DNA of 64,000 bases from Gonocerus acuteangulatus (lineage: Eukaryota; Arthropoda; Insecta; Hemiptera; Coreidae): the NCBI GenBank assembly GCA_946811695.1, contig OX328124.1:55434603-55498602 (forward strand), in the 5' to 3' direction. The translations under genes were made by a program, and so were the position numbers. Positions 20,124-31,084 of this stretch are shown here, one piece after another; within the stretch, counting starts at the first letter, position 1; each line of letters begins with the position of its first letter. The notes beneath the pieces were generated by a model that was given only the letters and a program-made list of their open reading frames with translations, had not been told where the DNA came from and did no database searches.

Positions 20124-20773
20124 TAGGCCGGCGATAAACGTTCCGGTATGCCGGTGAGGTATACCTGCACAGGTATACCTCCCCGGTATACCTGTACAGG
20201 TGAGAGCCCACACACACTCCGGTAAACCGGACAGGTAGAAGGATTTCTATAGTCTAGAAATGGCGAGCGGACAAGATTGCTTTGGTGGGTTTTTTAAAGG
20301 CTATAAACAGCAAAAAAATAAGAAAACGCATGGTTTTGCTATTCCTTCCTCTTAAGTCGCCACAGACAGGGTTCTGATCTGTAAATTTCAATGCAATCTT
20401 CGAGAATTCGGTTCCGTTTTCGGACTGACATGATGACTAACGCAGTAAACAAACGATCTAAATAACCCGTGGCACGCGAGTGCAGAGAATAAACTGTAAG
20501 TTAAGGAAAACACGAAGCTCTCTAAACAGAGTATTTGCCACAACTAGTCTCAGACCTGTACAGGTATACCGGATGACTCACACACACGTTCCGGTCTATT
20601 CGCCTGCGCAGGGAAAAAGAATTGAATATTGATTCTTCTCCGGTATACCAGTTCAGGACGCTACACCTGCAAAGGTATACCGGAGGGACTGGCACACACT
20701 CTCCGGTTTACCTGCGCTGGTAACCTGTGCAGGTATACCTCTCCGGTATACTGGAACGTGTATGGCCGGCCTA
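20124..20773. mobile_element. 650-bp TIR element rich in GGTATACC motifs
   Basis: The ends are inverted over about 50 bases: TAGGCCGGC, then ACGTTCCGGTATGCCGG and GAGGTATACCTGCACAGGT, against the complement at 20722-20773. Self-complementary words (CCTGTACAGGTATACC, CCGGTATACC) recur at least six times in both orientations near both ends, like transposase-binding subterminal repeats. No coding capacity and no certain target duplication; superfamily open. Confidence 0.75.
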
Positions 20774-20779
20774 AGATAT

Positions 20780-21880
20780 ACTAGTACGATATGCTAGGAA
20801 CGGTATTTTTGTTCTTATTTTAGTTTACATATTTTGATGCAATACGTAGTAATCTCACACATATTGTGGCTTTCAAAGGGGAGAGTTTTTCTTTGTACAA
20901 AGTAGATGTACAATTAGTTTAAAGAATATTTTAGCTTATTAGCCTTTAGTTCTCTCACAGTTTCGAGTTAAAGTGAATAGCACCTCATCTATGAAAAATT
21001 CAATGTCTGATTTCAAGGGCAAATCCGGGATCGAAACTCCCTTCCTACTGCAGGCTTTCTATGCATTGGGGGCATAAAATCATACTTTTTTCTTAAATAT
21101 TTTAAATTTTCCACATAACATTAACTATATCTATTTAAGGATTTCTACTCGAAACCAAGGATAAGAACGTTACGGAAACGCGCTAAGATGGCGCAGTTTC
21201 TGAGGGTCGAACTTTTTCAATAATAGCTACTTAAATTACTCTTCGATCTTCTTAAATATAACTACTCCATAAAAACGCTACGGCGTTTTCCAGAACGATT
21301 ATAAGTGACTAGCGAAACGCTAAAGTTTAATGGCCATACATATGATACGGTAACTGTTGCATGTGCTAATCCGTTTGCGGTCAACCGAATCGTTTAGGTT
21401 TACCAATGAGTAACCTTAGCCCCCGGGTCGGGGTATATTACCGCCTGAAAGGCCGCTATTAGATATAACCACTTAATAGTTATAGTGTCTGCCAACTAAA
21501 TCACATCATTAGATTATTGAGGGCTATAACGATATCTGGTTATAGTAAGGCTCTTTAGTGGTGCCTTACAGAATTCTAACTTAATTAGCTAATAAAAAAT
21601 AACATCCATTCTATCCAGTTAAGAAAAAAAAAAAAAAAAAAAAGCACATGCAAAAAATGTTCATATACTAGCACGTAACCGATAAAACGAGTAACGAGTA
21701 CCTGCAAGTATATGAACTCGAAAACGTAAGCGTTACGATTTATTTGGCGCTTTCGCTCCAAAACCCATGTTTCGGGGGATGGATTCTGCTGGTTTTATAT
21801 GAAGATTTTTGGATAGGAAATTTCTGAGGTTGTAATTATTTATATTCTTAACTGCATAAAATCTTCACCTCAACCATCTT
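20780..21880. other. Intergenic DNA with fragments of the TTAGCGCGGTTCC family
   Basis: About 21155-21215 holds the 3' block (GATAAGAACGTTACGGAAACGCG, AAGATGGCGCAGTTTCTGAG) in plus orientation. About 21660-21800 holds the core in minus orientation (CTGCAAGTATATGAACTCG, AAAACGTAAGCGTTACG). No gene is seen. Confidence 0.5.
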
Positions 21881-21889
21881 TATTTATTG

Positions 21890-21890
<1 letters not shown>

Positions 21891-21959
<69 letters not shown>

Positions 21960-22113
21960 GGCGCATCTACTTCTAGGTCATTAGCGCCGACATCCAGGGT
22001 ACAGCGAGTACGAGCCCTTGAGATGAGAAAATTCCTGCCGGAGGTGGGGATCGAACCCACCATCTCCCGCTTATGAATCCAAGGCGCTAACCATTAGACC
22101 ACGGGAGGCCCCT
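21891..22113 (-). mobile_element. tRNA-derived SINE, family 1, copy 1
   Basis: The minus-strand head is GGCCTCCCGTGGTCTAATGG (acceptor stem and box A); box B is GGTTCGATCCCC. A short body (GAATTTTCTCATCTC, GATGTCGGCGCTAATGAC) is followed by a long poly(A) (T-run 21891-21957 on plus). TTTATTGCTT is duplicated at 21883-21892 and 22114-22123. The tRNA-like part folds plausibly but, with its tail and duplications, this is a SINE, not a tRNA gene. Confidence 0.88.
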
Positions 22114-22148
22114 TTTATTGCTTATTATTTTTCTTTTTTACATTTTTC

Positions 22149-22552
22149 ACGTTTCGGCCTCAGGGCCATCCTCATAAAACTAGAAGAAAAACAAATTAGA
22201 TTATATTAAATTTCAATAAAAATCCCCCCATAGTATGGAAACATGTGTGTGGTCACATGGACTGCATTGTAGCCTAATGAATGAAAAATTGTAAGTTTTT
22301 TTAATTATAGCATATGTAGTAAAATGCTTATTATTGAGGTTATTTCACGTTTAAGTACTTTTTAAAGGTAGTAGCTGCAAATATTACAATGATGACAAGC
22401 CCTTTAAAAAATAGGGTGAATGATTTGTGAACAGATAAGTTGAAGGTAATATTAGCTTTAAATGATAATTAAAAGAAATTTTTATTAAAATTTAATGTAA
22501 TGTAATTTGTTTTTCGTCTAGTTTTGAGGATGGCCCTGAGGCCGAAACGATC
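22149..22552. repeat. Inverted pair with hammerhead-like core motifs, arms about 45 nt
   Basis: The arms at 22149-22194 (minus) and 22507-22552 (plus) both read CTAGTTTT(AT)GAGGATGG, then CCCTGAGGCCGAAACG. GGCC-CTGA-GGCC-GAAAC resembles stem II and the GAAA strand of a hammerhead ribozyme, a motif known from Penelope-like and other retroelements; the CUGANGA strand would be UUGAGGA here. The interior is AT-rich and non-coding. Confidence 0.55.
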
Positions 22553-22559
22553 TTCCCAA

Positions 22560-23115
22560 AAATCTGTGCTTTGTATAAGTGGAAGATAAAACTTAAATAA
22601 TTAATCAAGTTCTTTATTTTACAATCTTGAAGTCTATCCATATACTTAAATAAAGATTCAACCAAGACAAGACAACGGCACACATCATTTCGCAATAAGA
22701 AAATGGCAATGGTCAGAACTACCAAAATGTGTACTAAGGGGTTAAAGTACTTCTTTTGGATTTATTCCCACAATCTCACTTATCAATGAACTCAAGCTTA
22801 AAGTTGAGTTTCGAATATCCATGCTATACTCGACGGAATCCGAGTACAAGTCGATGAGCTGACCTCGAAGAAGGTTTCTGATGAAACCGGTCTCCCTCGA
22901 ATCACCTGTACCTGTACCAATAACAGGTGAGGCACATCGAGAAGCATACTGGTAATGAATGAAGTTTCACACTTCCATACCCCGGAAATGGTACCAGCCC
23001 CCCCCCGAAATTTTCCCCATACGCCCTTAGTTCATTGTTATATTGCACGAATAAAAATGTATTAAACATCTTAACCTGGACTAAAAATTTTGCCCTAAGG
23101 TATTCCCTCTAAATA

Positions 23116-23120
<5 letters not shown>
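22560..23120. other. Intergenic DNA with a C-run repeat block
   Basis: About 22975-23030 (CGGAAATGGTACCAGCCCC, then C-run and GAAATTTTCCCC) matches 17345-17385. The segment 22840-22935 has GGTTTCTGATGAAACCGG hairpin-like words. No gene is seen. Confidence 0.4.

Positions 23121-23121
<1 letters not shown>

Positions 23122-23192
<71 letters not shown>
23122..23192. repeat. Compound (TA)n(TG)n microsatellite
   Basis: About 15 TA repeats followed by about 20 GT repeats. Confidence 0.95.
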
Positions 23193-23193
<1 letters not shown>

Positions 23194-23260
23194 TGCGTGT
23201 GTCTAAACAACGGCCACAATTTTTATTTTTTTGCTAAAAGGTTTGGTGTATTGCTCACAT

Positions 23261-23480
23261 AATTTATTTATTTATTTAAATTTTAACGTCCATTTATTAT
23301 TAACTACGAATTTTAGGACGGGTTATCTATAGGTTACCACCCTTTTCTAGCCAGGATAGGGGTGATGCCTTTTCTTTTTTTCGAAAGAAAAAACACCACC
23401 CCTAGTGGGAATCGAACCCACGACCTTTGGCACGGAGTGTTAAGTGCTCACGCCTTAACCCTCACGGCCATCGGGTCTCC
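23261..23480 (-). mobile_element. tRNA(Leu)-like SINE, family 3, best copy
   Basis: The minus-strand head is GGAGACCCGATGGCCGTGAG, then GGTTAAGGCGTGAGCACTTA and GTGGGTTCGATTCCCAC (box B). This resembles a class II (leucine-type) tRNA. The body GAAAAGGCATCACCCCTATC, then AACCCGTCCTAAAATTCG, ends in GGACGTTAAAATTTAAATAA. Intact A and B boxes. Other copies are at 1801, 19699, 28150, 33410 and 41471. Confidence 0.85.
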
Positions 23481-23489
23481 ATTGCTCGC

Positions 23490-25425
23490 ATAATAAATAT
23501 AATAATAATAATAATAATATTATTTTATTGCTCACATAATAAATATTAGTTACATTTCAACGAAACTCGGCATACGTAGTACTTATTTAAAGAAAAAATA
23601 AATTGCTCATGTAAAAATAAACTGAATTAGCCCCTTACAAGTCGCTAATTTGGGCTCAGGCCCCCTGGACCCCCTCCTTGTTCCTTTCTGCTCCGAGCCT
23701 TCTGCCGAGATTTTAAAAAAAAATCCTAAATGCTTTAGGCACTCATTTTTAGCATGTTTGCTCTTTTCAGTTAACTCATTTGTTACTGCCTAATCTATCA
23801 GCGCACTGGTTATCCGAATGCAGTTGTTTTAAGCATTATTCATCGTTACTTTACGCTGGTAATGTAGGAGGGAGCTTACCTGTCTTTCTGCCACGGTATG
23901 TTATACATATATTACCTCCAAACGTACAAGTAAACTCAAACAGGCCAGCGGCTGAAACACCTCCTATCAGCTGAAATACCTCCAATCAGCTATAGAGAAT
24001 TAATACCTAAAATATGTTAATCGAATTATTTTTACTTGTATAATAAATTATTAAGTTTATAATTTACAAAATCAATCACCCATCCAATTACCAAAAATCA
24101 CTGGATTTATAAAAATTGTATTTAATACTATAACATAGATGATCAAAACATTCTTGACGGGTGTGTATAAAAACATTTAAATACGAGATATTCAAATGGT
24201 TGCATTTCAATTTCTTCCCGCGATTTATTAAACACCCCAGTTCAACTATAAATAACAACGTTTAATCAATTTTATGTACCTACCTTGTTATAAAATAGTC
24301 CAACAAAAAAATTACTATTGGTTGGGGTTTCTCTTGTGTTGACCAATGTGTGTCTTTTTTTTTTGGTAGATCATTCCACTTTTCTGATATTTTATTTATT
24401 TTTTATTAACAACAGGTCCGCAGATATTCCCACCACAAATAATATTAAAAAATGTTAGCTCTAAACTTTTTATTATAGCTATTATATTGTATCTATTTCT
24501 CGGCATCTACATATATTCGTAATAATACATTTATAGTGAATTAATCATCAATGTGAACAAACTAATTTATCATTAACCCAATTCTAAAACAGTTCACTCG
24601 AAGGAATTTCGCTTGGTCAAGAAATAAATTTCATGAAGATGCAATTCATTTTTTCCTAAAATCTTTTCTTCAAATATGCACTTCAATCCTTCTGACTCCT
24701 GTTCTTCAAATATTTCTCGACAATTGTCAATGTACGGCCATAAGTGTAAATATGACCACCCACTGAGTTGTTGTGTCAGGTCTCTTTATGCAGGGCGTGG
24801 CACAGCGTCATAAAGTCTTGTGCAAGTGCTCTAGCGATCTCCGCAGTGTGTCCGCTGGAGACTTGCCCTCGTTTCACAATAGACAAATGTTTATTCAGGA
24901 GTGGGCACCTGAAAGAGTGGCAATAATCAGTTAGCTGACTACTCCTCTCTGCGAGTGCCTACAGAATTCTAATGGACCTTGTCTTACTCACCCCTTAGAC
25001 GGCGAACCTCACGCACGCCAAACTTACTGGCGAGTCTTATCATGCTAATCATCTATTGTGTCTGGAAGGCCAACATTTTGGTGAAATCTCTTAGCAGCAG
25101 AGGATTTTAAAGTTTATATATTTATTTTAAATTAACTTTCTGCATTTTTACTTTCAGTGATATATTTTATTTATATTTTGCTGGACCGCAACGGAGGCAA
25201 TTAGCAAATTATTTAGTCTATGTGGAAACCTCAGCTTTAGTGATTTAAGTCTACTTCATAATCTAGATCCCGCAAAAATGTTACCTAAGTAAACCGTATT
25301 AAAAAATAAATATTTCATTTTGTTCCTTTGATAGCTACGGTTCTGCGCATTTAAACGTATTTCCTAAATTCTATGAAGGATCTAGAGGAAAAGAACTAAG
25401 TCTTCTTTACAATAGTAAAAAATAT
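23490..25425. other. Intergenic DNA upstream and downstream of repeats; nothing recognised
   Basis: AT-rich sequence with an ATA/AAT-rich patch near 23500-23525. A moderately GC-rich block at 24760-25080 has no open frame with a recognisable product. I see no exon with the RR-2 consensus here. Confidence 0.35.
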
Positions 25426-25429
25426 ATGT

Positions 25430-25435
25430 TTTATT
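25430..25435 (-). terminator. Polyadenylation signal of cuticle gene 2
   Basis: AATAAA on the minus strand about 45 bases after the TAA stop. Confidence 0.6.
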
Positions 25436-25479
25436 TATACATTATATAAATAGTTATTTACAATGGTAGAGCAGTGACT

Positions 25480-26204
25480 TTAATGGTGGTAGTAGGCAGG
25501 GGCGGAGTAAGCGAGAGGAGCGTGGGCAACTACTGGAGCAGCAGCGTACCTGGCGATGGGAGCAGAGTAGGCAAGGGGTGCAGCAACACGGGCAACTGGA
25601 GCATGTGCAACAGCGAGAGGTGCAGCTACTTTAGCTATAGCAGGGGCGGCGTGGACTCCAGCATCCTTGTGTACGACGGCGTTGAATCCGTTGACTGGAT
25701 CAGCGGTGTATTCGACGGTCCTCCTGGAACCATCGGGTTCGATGAGGGAGTAGCTTCCCTGGACAACATCTCCGTCACGGGACTCGTGCTGGCTCTTGGA
25801 GTCTCCGGTGAGAGCGTCCTGGATGTCGTAGGCATAGCTGTACTGTGGGTGTGGGTCGTACTCGTCGACGGCGGCGTGGGCTACGGCGACTGGAGCAGCA
25901 ACTCGGGCAACGGGAGCATGAGCAACAGCGAGAGGTGCAGCGTATGCCCTGGCGGCGAGTGGAGCGGCGTAGGTGGCGTAGGGAGAGGCATAAGCCCTAG
26001 CGGCGATGGGTGCACCTGGAGCAAGTACTGCTGGGGCGCCGATGACTCCGGCCCTAGCGACTGCTACCATAGCGGCAAGGATGACGACCTGAAAAATATA
26101 AAATTATTTGAAATTCAAAATATTTCTTGAACCACGACTTATCTCGCACTACTTAGCGAGAAAATGTTTTACGGTTCTGTTGTCCTTACCTTGTTGAATG
26201 CCAT
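25480..26204 (-). CDS. Cuticular protein, RR-2 chitin-binding (CPR family), gene 2
   Basis: The predicted 207-residue protein is spliced from exon 1 (26204-26190, MAFNK, donor GTAAGG) and exon 2 (26088-25480, acceptor TTTCAG, stop TAA); the intron is 101 bases, phase 0. The signal peptide is residues 1-18. An Ala/Pro-rich stretch precedes the RR-2 consensus at residues 81-147 ([42 protein letters not shown]). The C-terminal part is longer than in gene 1, with repeated [21 protein letters not shown] motifs and a YYHH end. By family knowledge it is secreted and binds chitin in hard cuticle. The N-terminal 147 residues are almost identical to gene 1 (changes include N/S in GDSK(N/S)QHE), so this is a recent duplicate or the pair is homogenised; the genes differ mostly in the C-terminal repeats. 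Same strand and architecture as gene 1. Confidence 0.94.
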
Positions 26205-26249
26205 GACTGTTGCTGTATTGAACTGTGCTGGTATCTGCTAGTGAAGACG

Positions 26250-26257
26250 TATATATA
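26250..26257 (-). promoter_or_regulatory. TATA box of cuticle gene 2
   Basis: TATATATA about 46 bases upstream of the ATG, the same spacing as in gene 1. A GC-rich stretch with repeated CCC/CGCCC words (26275-26370) lies just upstream. Confidence 0.65.
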
Positions 26258-26465
26258 GTCAGTACCCTTGTGTAACGCACCCCCACACTTTCACAGTCAC
26301 GCCCCTCGACCTTGCCAAGGACACTGCAGACTGACCTAGTTACCCGCCCATCCCCCGCCCACAGCGACCCTTCCCGTTTTGTTTGGTCCTCGGCTGTGAT
26401 TCCAGTGTTTTATCGAAGGACTAAATCATTATTACTAGAGTGTATTAAAAGTCCAAAGATTAACT

Positions 26466-26932
26466 TGTTTTTGTACAATATTTAACAAATATCGAGACTC
26501 GGGGTGTTGCTGAAATGTAAGTGCTGGAACTGAAAGCGAAGCTAAAAGACTTGCAGTTTCTTAGGTTATCAGATAGTATTTGTTTTTTGTTGCTTAATTT
26601 ATCAAAAAGTATATTGACGGCACTAACAAAGCCTCCTTTTACAATTTCTGCATCGGCAAATGTTCTTTATATGCTTACCAAGAATATAGCACATTGCATA
26701 TGATGTTTAGCTATCGCTGAGTCGTGTTATAATGCCACGGACATTGTATTTTGCCGTTTATGCAATAATCTTTAAAAGTAGTCAATTCCTCATTTCTTAA
26801 GGATGATCCCGGAGGAATTGTTTCATTCAAAGATTTGTGATTTGTGGTAAAATGGCGAGAAATGTTGTATTCCTTTAATATATCACTCTCATGGCATATG
26901 GTGGAAGTAGTTGGAATGTTTTTGTTAAGCAC
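26466..26932 (-). pseudogene. hAT-type (SCAND3/GTF2IRD2-like) transposase N-terminal remnant
   Basis: On the minus strand the frame from 26932 contains CHESDILKEYNISRHFTTNH, the zinc-finger pattern C...LKEYN..RH...H typical of SCAND3/ZBED/GTF2IRD2-like hAT proteins. After frame breaks, 26566-26470 reads NLRNCKSFSFAFSSSTYISA, matching the family stretch C..FSLALDESTDIS, but the catalytic-region DES is lost. No termini were found. It lies just upstream of cuticle gene 2 and is certainly inactive. Confidence 0.62.
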
Positions 26933-26939
26933 ATAAAAT

Positions 26940-28145
26940 ATTCCGTTTCCCCCTCGTCTTGAAACAGTCTATTTTCATTACATAGTTTTCTTTGCGTAAT
27001 GTTCCTTCGACAACATTATAAATAATAATTTTACATTAAAAACACTTTTTACCTACAATTTAACAGACAAGATTAGTTAGTTTTGGAATAGTTGGCTCAT
27101 GTAAACAAATTCAAAATAAGTCAAGACTGGCTAACAAAGCGAAACACATACGAAAGTACGGAAGTCAAAGAAAGGGTTTTCCTGCAGAAACGCTCTCTCG
27201 ATACGGAACTAAATACGTCAAATACAATTATCGTCGATTTGCCGAGATTAATAAAATTAAATGACGTCGCTTAAACACACATTTAAATAACGGCAAGTAA
27301 CCGTATCAATGATAGCGCTGCACACCGCGGCTGCCTAGTGTTTGTAGAACCTCTTTACTAAGCGCACTCTTAATTTTTCTAATCGGCGCGAAATTCAAAA
27401 TGGTTTCAAATAAAGTAACACCAGATGTGTCAACCACAAAAGCCAGGCGGGCCCAGGTTGAGTAGAGCTGGACTAAAGAAGGTGGAAGGCCGAAACATAA
27501 TCAACCCGTCAACATGACTTCTATGCTATGACAATTGATAGAAGCATAGCAAGTTTTGAGTTACTAAAAAGAGTCCGACAACGTCTTCAATAAACCTATC
27601 ACAAATCCGGCGGTCTTGTTTGGCACAACATACGTTTATTCGAGAGCACCCGAGTTTAAAGCTCGTACGCGCACTAAAGATTTTATTTTCAAGTTCCGTC
27701 ATTTGCTGGGTGGATTCGGAGCCCCAGATTGTCACTAAGTCCAATCAGACATTAATGGTTTCATGCAAAAGGAAAATCAGCCAACCGGAGCATACTGACC
27801 CCCAGTGTGGAATAAGATAGCTCTACAGTAGCTCCCTGTGCCCTCGTGCCTGTTTTGGGATCTATTAGAATGGTAAATAAATCCTCAGTGTTTCAGTGTC
27901 TACCAAATCTCAACTAAAAGCAAGAGTTTGTCTCTAAACTGGACAAAGCATTGTTCAAGATGCCCAGTGGAGATACTTTACGTATGGACTTATCTAGGCA
28001 TTAAAACTGATCTATCCATAGGTTGCCATTTTTTTCTAAACACCAATGGTGTGAAAGAGATTTTTTCTGAGAGTCCATAGTTAAAAAACCTCAACCTGGT
28101 ACAAGCGGGCGTTGAACATTCAACTCCTAAGGTAGGAATCGAATA
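26940..28145. other. Intergenic DNA; nothing recognised
   Basis: Short open frames (27092-27271, 27526-27744) lack recognisable motifs. The block 27410-27800 is less AT-rich than its surroundings and could be an old transposon or exon, but I cannot assign it. Confidence 0.35.
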
Positions 28146-28149
28146 CACT

Positions 28150-28236
28150 ATTCAAATAATACTGTATTTATAATTGACCAGGAATTTTAGGACGGGTTAT
28201 GTAAAGGTTATCGCCCTTTCCTAGCCTGGAACTTTG
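28150..28236 (-). repeat. SINE family 3, tail fragment
   Basis: The minus strand reads CCTAGGAAAGGGCG, AACCCGTCCTAAAATTCC, then AATTATAAATAC, a partial match to the other copies. Confidence 0.5.
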
Positions 28237-28239
28237 TTT

Positions 28240-29285
28240 TCAACGTTGGTTTTTTTTTGGGGGGGGGGATCAATAATTTTTGTAAGTAATGATACAGTTG
28301 GCACCGTCGACGTTTAGCTTGAAGTGGGCTGATGTCGTCGATACAAATGCAAAGAATCGAATGTGAAAATCACCACTTTCAAGAGTGAAAATACTTTTAT
28401 TTATTACTTTTGGACAGTCAAATGTCGGCAGATTCGACCTTTTGACAGTGGTTACATTCCCCTTTCGCTGTGTGAACTTATATTCGAGAGTTTGCCGTTC
28501 ATCAGTCCAACAGCAATCAGTAAAGGTTTAAAATGAAAACTGCGTTTTTTCACTTTTATTTTCATTTGTATCGACGAAGTGTTTCCGAATGAATAAGTAT
28601 AAATCCGATCACCTGCCCTGGGAGCAAAGTTAAACACAACTTTTCAGAATTTTTCGATTTTTGCCTTTAATAACACCCTCATATCTATCGTCCTGCAAAA
28701 TTTAATGTCTCTAGCTTTTCGGTAAGTGCCTAATTATTGTGAGTGAGTAAGTCGTATAAATTCAGAATTTCCATCGCCTATATTTCAGAAACGCTTCAAT
28801 GTAGAATTATGAAACTAAACAGTTTTACTCGCATCTATTAGTATAATACCTGTGTAAAATTTCATAAGTCTCTTAATACCTTTAACTGGTTTAAAGATAT
28901 GATAGGGTAAAAATCGGCTCTAATATTTCTTGTAATAATCAGTGTACCGGAACTTGGTCTGGTGCACTACCGCTTGCCGAGATAGTACTTAACTTTTTAT
29001 AGGTTCAAATTTTACAAACTCCATTGTGAGACAAAGCAAACATAGGATCAAGTGATTGCTTAGCCAAGAGACCTGTTGCTAAATACACCACTGGTAGCAT
29101 ATTGATAAGCCTACACGTCCCATTTACCCTCACTCATTCTTTCACACAATTACAAACCTATGGCTCAATATTATAATGGGCATCTATTTTGTGGATATAT
29201 TTATTGAGTAATCCAACTCAGTGTTTATTATAACCCGGAAAAATTCAATTCAGCATGTACGAAATTCTGAGCAAAACGTTCCCGA
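28240..29285. other. Intergenic DNA; nothing recognised
   Basis: A G-run near 28258-28269 and inverted words GTCGACG/CGTCGATAC near 28310-28345 and CGACGAAGTG near 28570. The open frame 28452-28637 has no known motif. Confidence 0.35.
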
Positions 29286-29287
29286 TG

Positions 29288-29931
29288 CACAGTGGGGCCC
29301 AACTGCATTTCGTGTTTCATAAAAACGCTACAGCCTCTAAATCTTAACCGATTTCAATGTATTTTTTAAATTAAAGCTAATAAAATTTAGAACGACTTTG
29401 TATAGTCAGCTATTTGTTTTTTCTTTCTCCTGTTTATTAAATTACGTGAAAATAATTCACGAACGTTTACGATTGGACATAAAATAATATTTTGTTTTTC
29501 ATCTAGCATAATATCAGCACTGATATCGTTAAATAATAAATCCTAATTAAACAAGTAAAAAATCAAAATCTATTTTCAAATAATTCAAAAATCATATTAT
29601 TTCAATTAATACCATTGTTAAATTAACATAAATTTACGTTTTGAAGATGTCAGTCTAATTTTTGTCTAGTCAGGATTTGAATGTTTAATTCCAACGATAT
29701 CAGTGCTAATATTACGTTAGATGAAAAATAAAATATTATTTTATGTCCAATCGTAAACGTTCGTGAATTATTTTCAAGTAATTTAATAAACAGGGAAAAC
29801 AAAAATCTGGCCTGACAAAGTTGCTCTTAATTTTATTAGCTTTCATTTAAAAAACAAATGCATTGAAATTGGTTCACATGTAGAGGCTGTAGCCTTTTTT
29901 GGAACACGAAAAGTCGTTTGGCCCCACTGTG
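29288..29931. mobile_element. Transib-like palindromic element (CACAGTG ends), about 245-nt TIRs
   Basis: The element begins CACAGTGGGGCC (29288) and ends in its complement GGCCCCACTGTG (29931). Inverted arms of about 245 bases extend to GATATCAGTGCT near 29515 and 29700. The heptamer CACAGTG, followed after 23-24 bases by an A-rich nonamer-like word (ATAAAAACG left; CAAAAAAGG right), is the TIR design described for Transib transposons and for RAG recombination signals. The spacer is about 180 bases with no coding frame, so it is non-autonomous. The expected 5-bp duplications (CGATG left, CACCG right) do not match, so the class is likely but unproven. Confidence 0.65.
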
Positions 29932-30289
29932 CACCGGTTCCGCCTTTTGTAAATTTCCATTTCACTGAACAACGTGCTATGTGAAACTCTAAAGAAAACT
30001 GATATTGCCTCGTTTAGGCACAGGGTAGGCCTAGCGATCTCAGCCAAGGGAGATAGTTGTTAATGTTAATCAACACACAACCAAAAAACAATTTTAACTA
30101 TAACGTTGCCTCTTTATTCCTTCATCAGGGAACCCTTTCATCAACCTCAAAGAAATAGTAACCTCTCTTTTAAATTTTGAGCTAACTCTCAAATTGGGTT
30201 AACACCAAGTTCTTCTTCGAAATTCTTTCTTTCCAAATCAAAATTTAAATTACATTGATGAGGATACAAAAGAAAATAACAAGTCAGGA

Positions 30290-30919
30290 AACATTTTTAA
30301 ACAAGACCGACGAATCACAGGAACTACGTCATCTTTTTTGTAGAGGAATTAGTCAGGTTCTTAATAATCACGTTTTACTTACCATGATTTCCAACCCGAT
30401 TTCAAGGTATTTAAGAAAATATATGGAAATCCCCAAACTGTACGAATTTGTAATTTTTTTTTATTTTTGTAATACGTCCTTAAAGCTAAACGTACCTAAA
30501 ATTTAAATATCATAGTCTGAATGAATGTTAAACGGCTGGAGCAATTTTCAAATGAATCAATCTTTCCTGAATCTCCAAACCGAAAATTAGTTAGGAAAAG
30601 TAATGTCCGCTATTTTCTAACATGGTTATTGATATCGCCTTAAAAATTACATTATTCGTTTCTCTAACTTTAAGGTTAGAAATCTTTAAAAAATTGTACC
30701 TCCAAGCTTATGAAGGATGGAGAAGGACTTTCTTACTAAACTTTATGACAATCGGACCAATCGCAGGGCAGCCGTAGAGCGAAAATATATAAATATATAC
30801 TATAAGCACGCAGAGTTCTCATGCTGGAGATATGTGGGGGGAGGTTGATTTTTTTCAGTGAAGGGCTCACCTATAAATAGCCCAGTGCTAATCCCCAAGG
30901 AGTAAATATAGGATATATA

Positions 30920-30970
<51 letters not shown>

Positions 30971-30978
30971 TTGAACCA
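30290..30978 (-). mobile_element. Old, diverged copy of the TTAGCGCGGTTCC-ended family
   Basis: In minus orientation it keeps the block order of the 36-38.7 kb copy: CACAGGAACTACGTCATC at 30317, TTTTGTAGAGGAATTAGTCAGG at about 30337, ATTTCCAACCCGATTTCAAGG, AAGCTTATGAAGG, TTTATGACAATCGGACCAATC, then a TA microsatellite (30930-30966) and AAATTTGAACCACCGTTA. All blocks are degraded. Confidence 0.65.
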
Positions 30979-31084
30979 CCGTTAATTTTGTGTTCTATAA
31001 GTATTGTGATCTATGGGGAAACGTGACACTGACGGATATCAAAACGTTGTACCTGACAATAAACCTGTAGTCAATTCGAAATTT

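Noticed and set aside
22020..22112. tRNA gene
   Set aside because: The tRNA-like fold is followed by a SINE body, poly(A) and target duplications, and a second copy exists at 32.73-32.93 kb; it is a SINE head.
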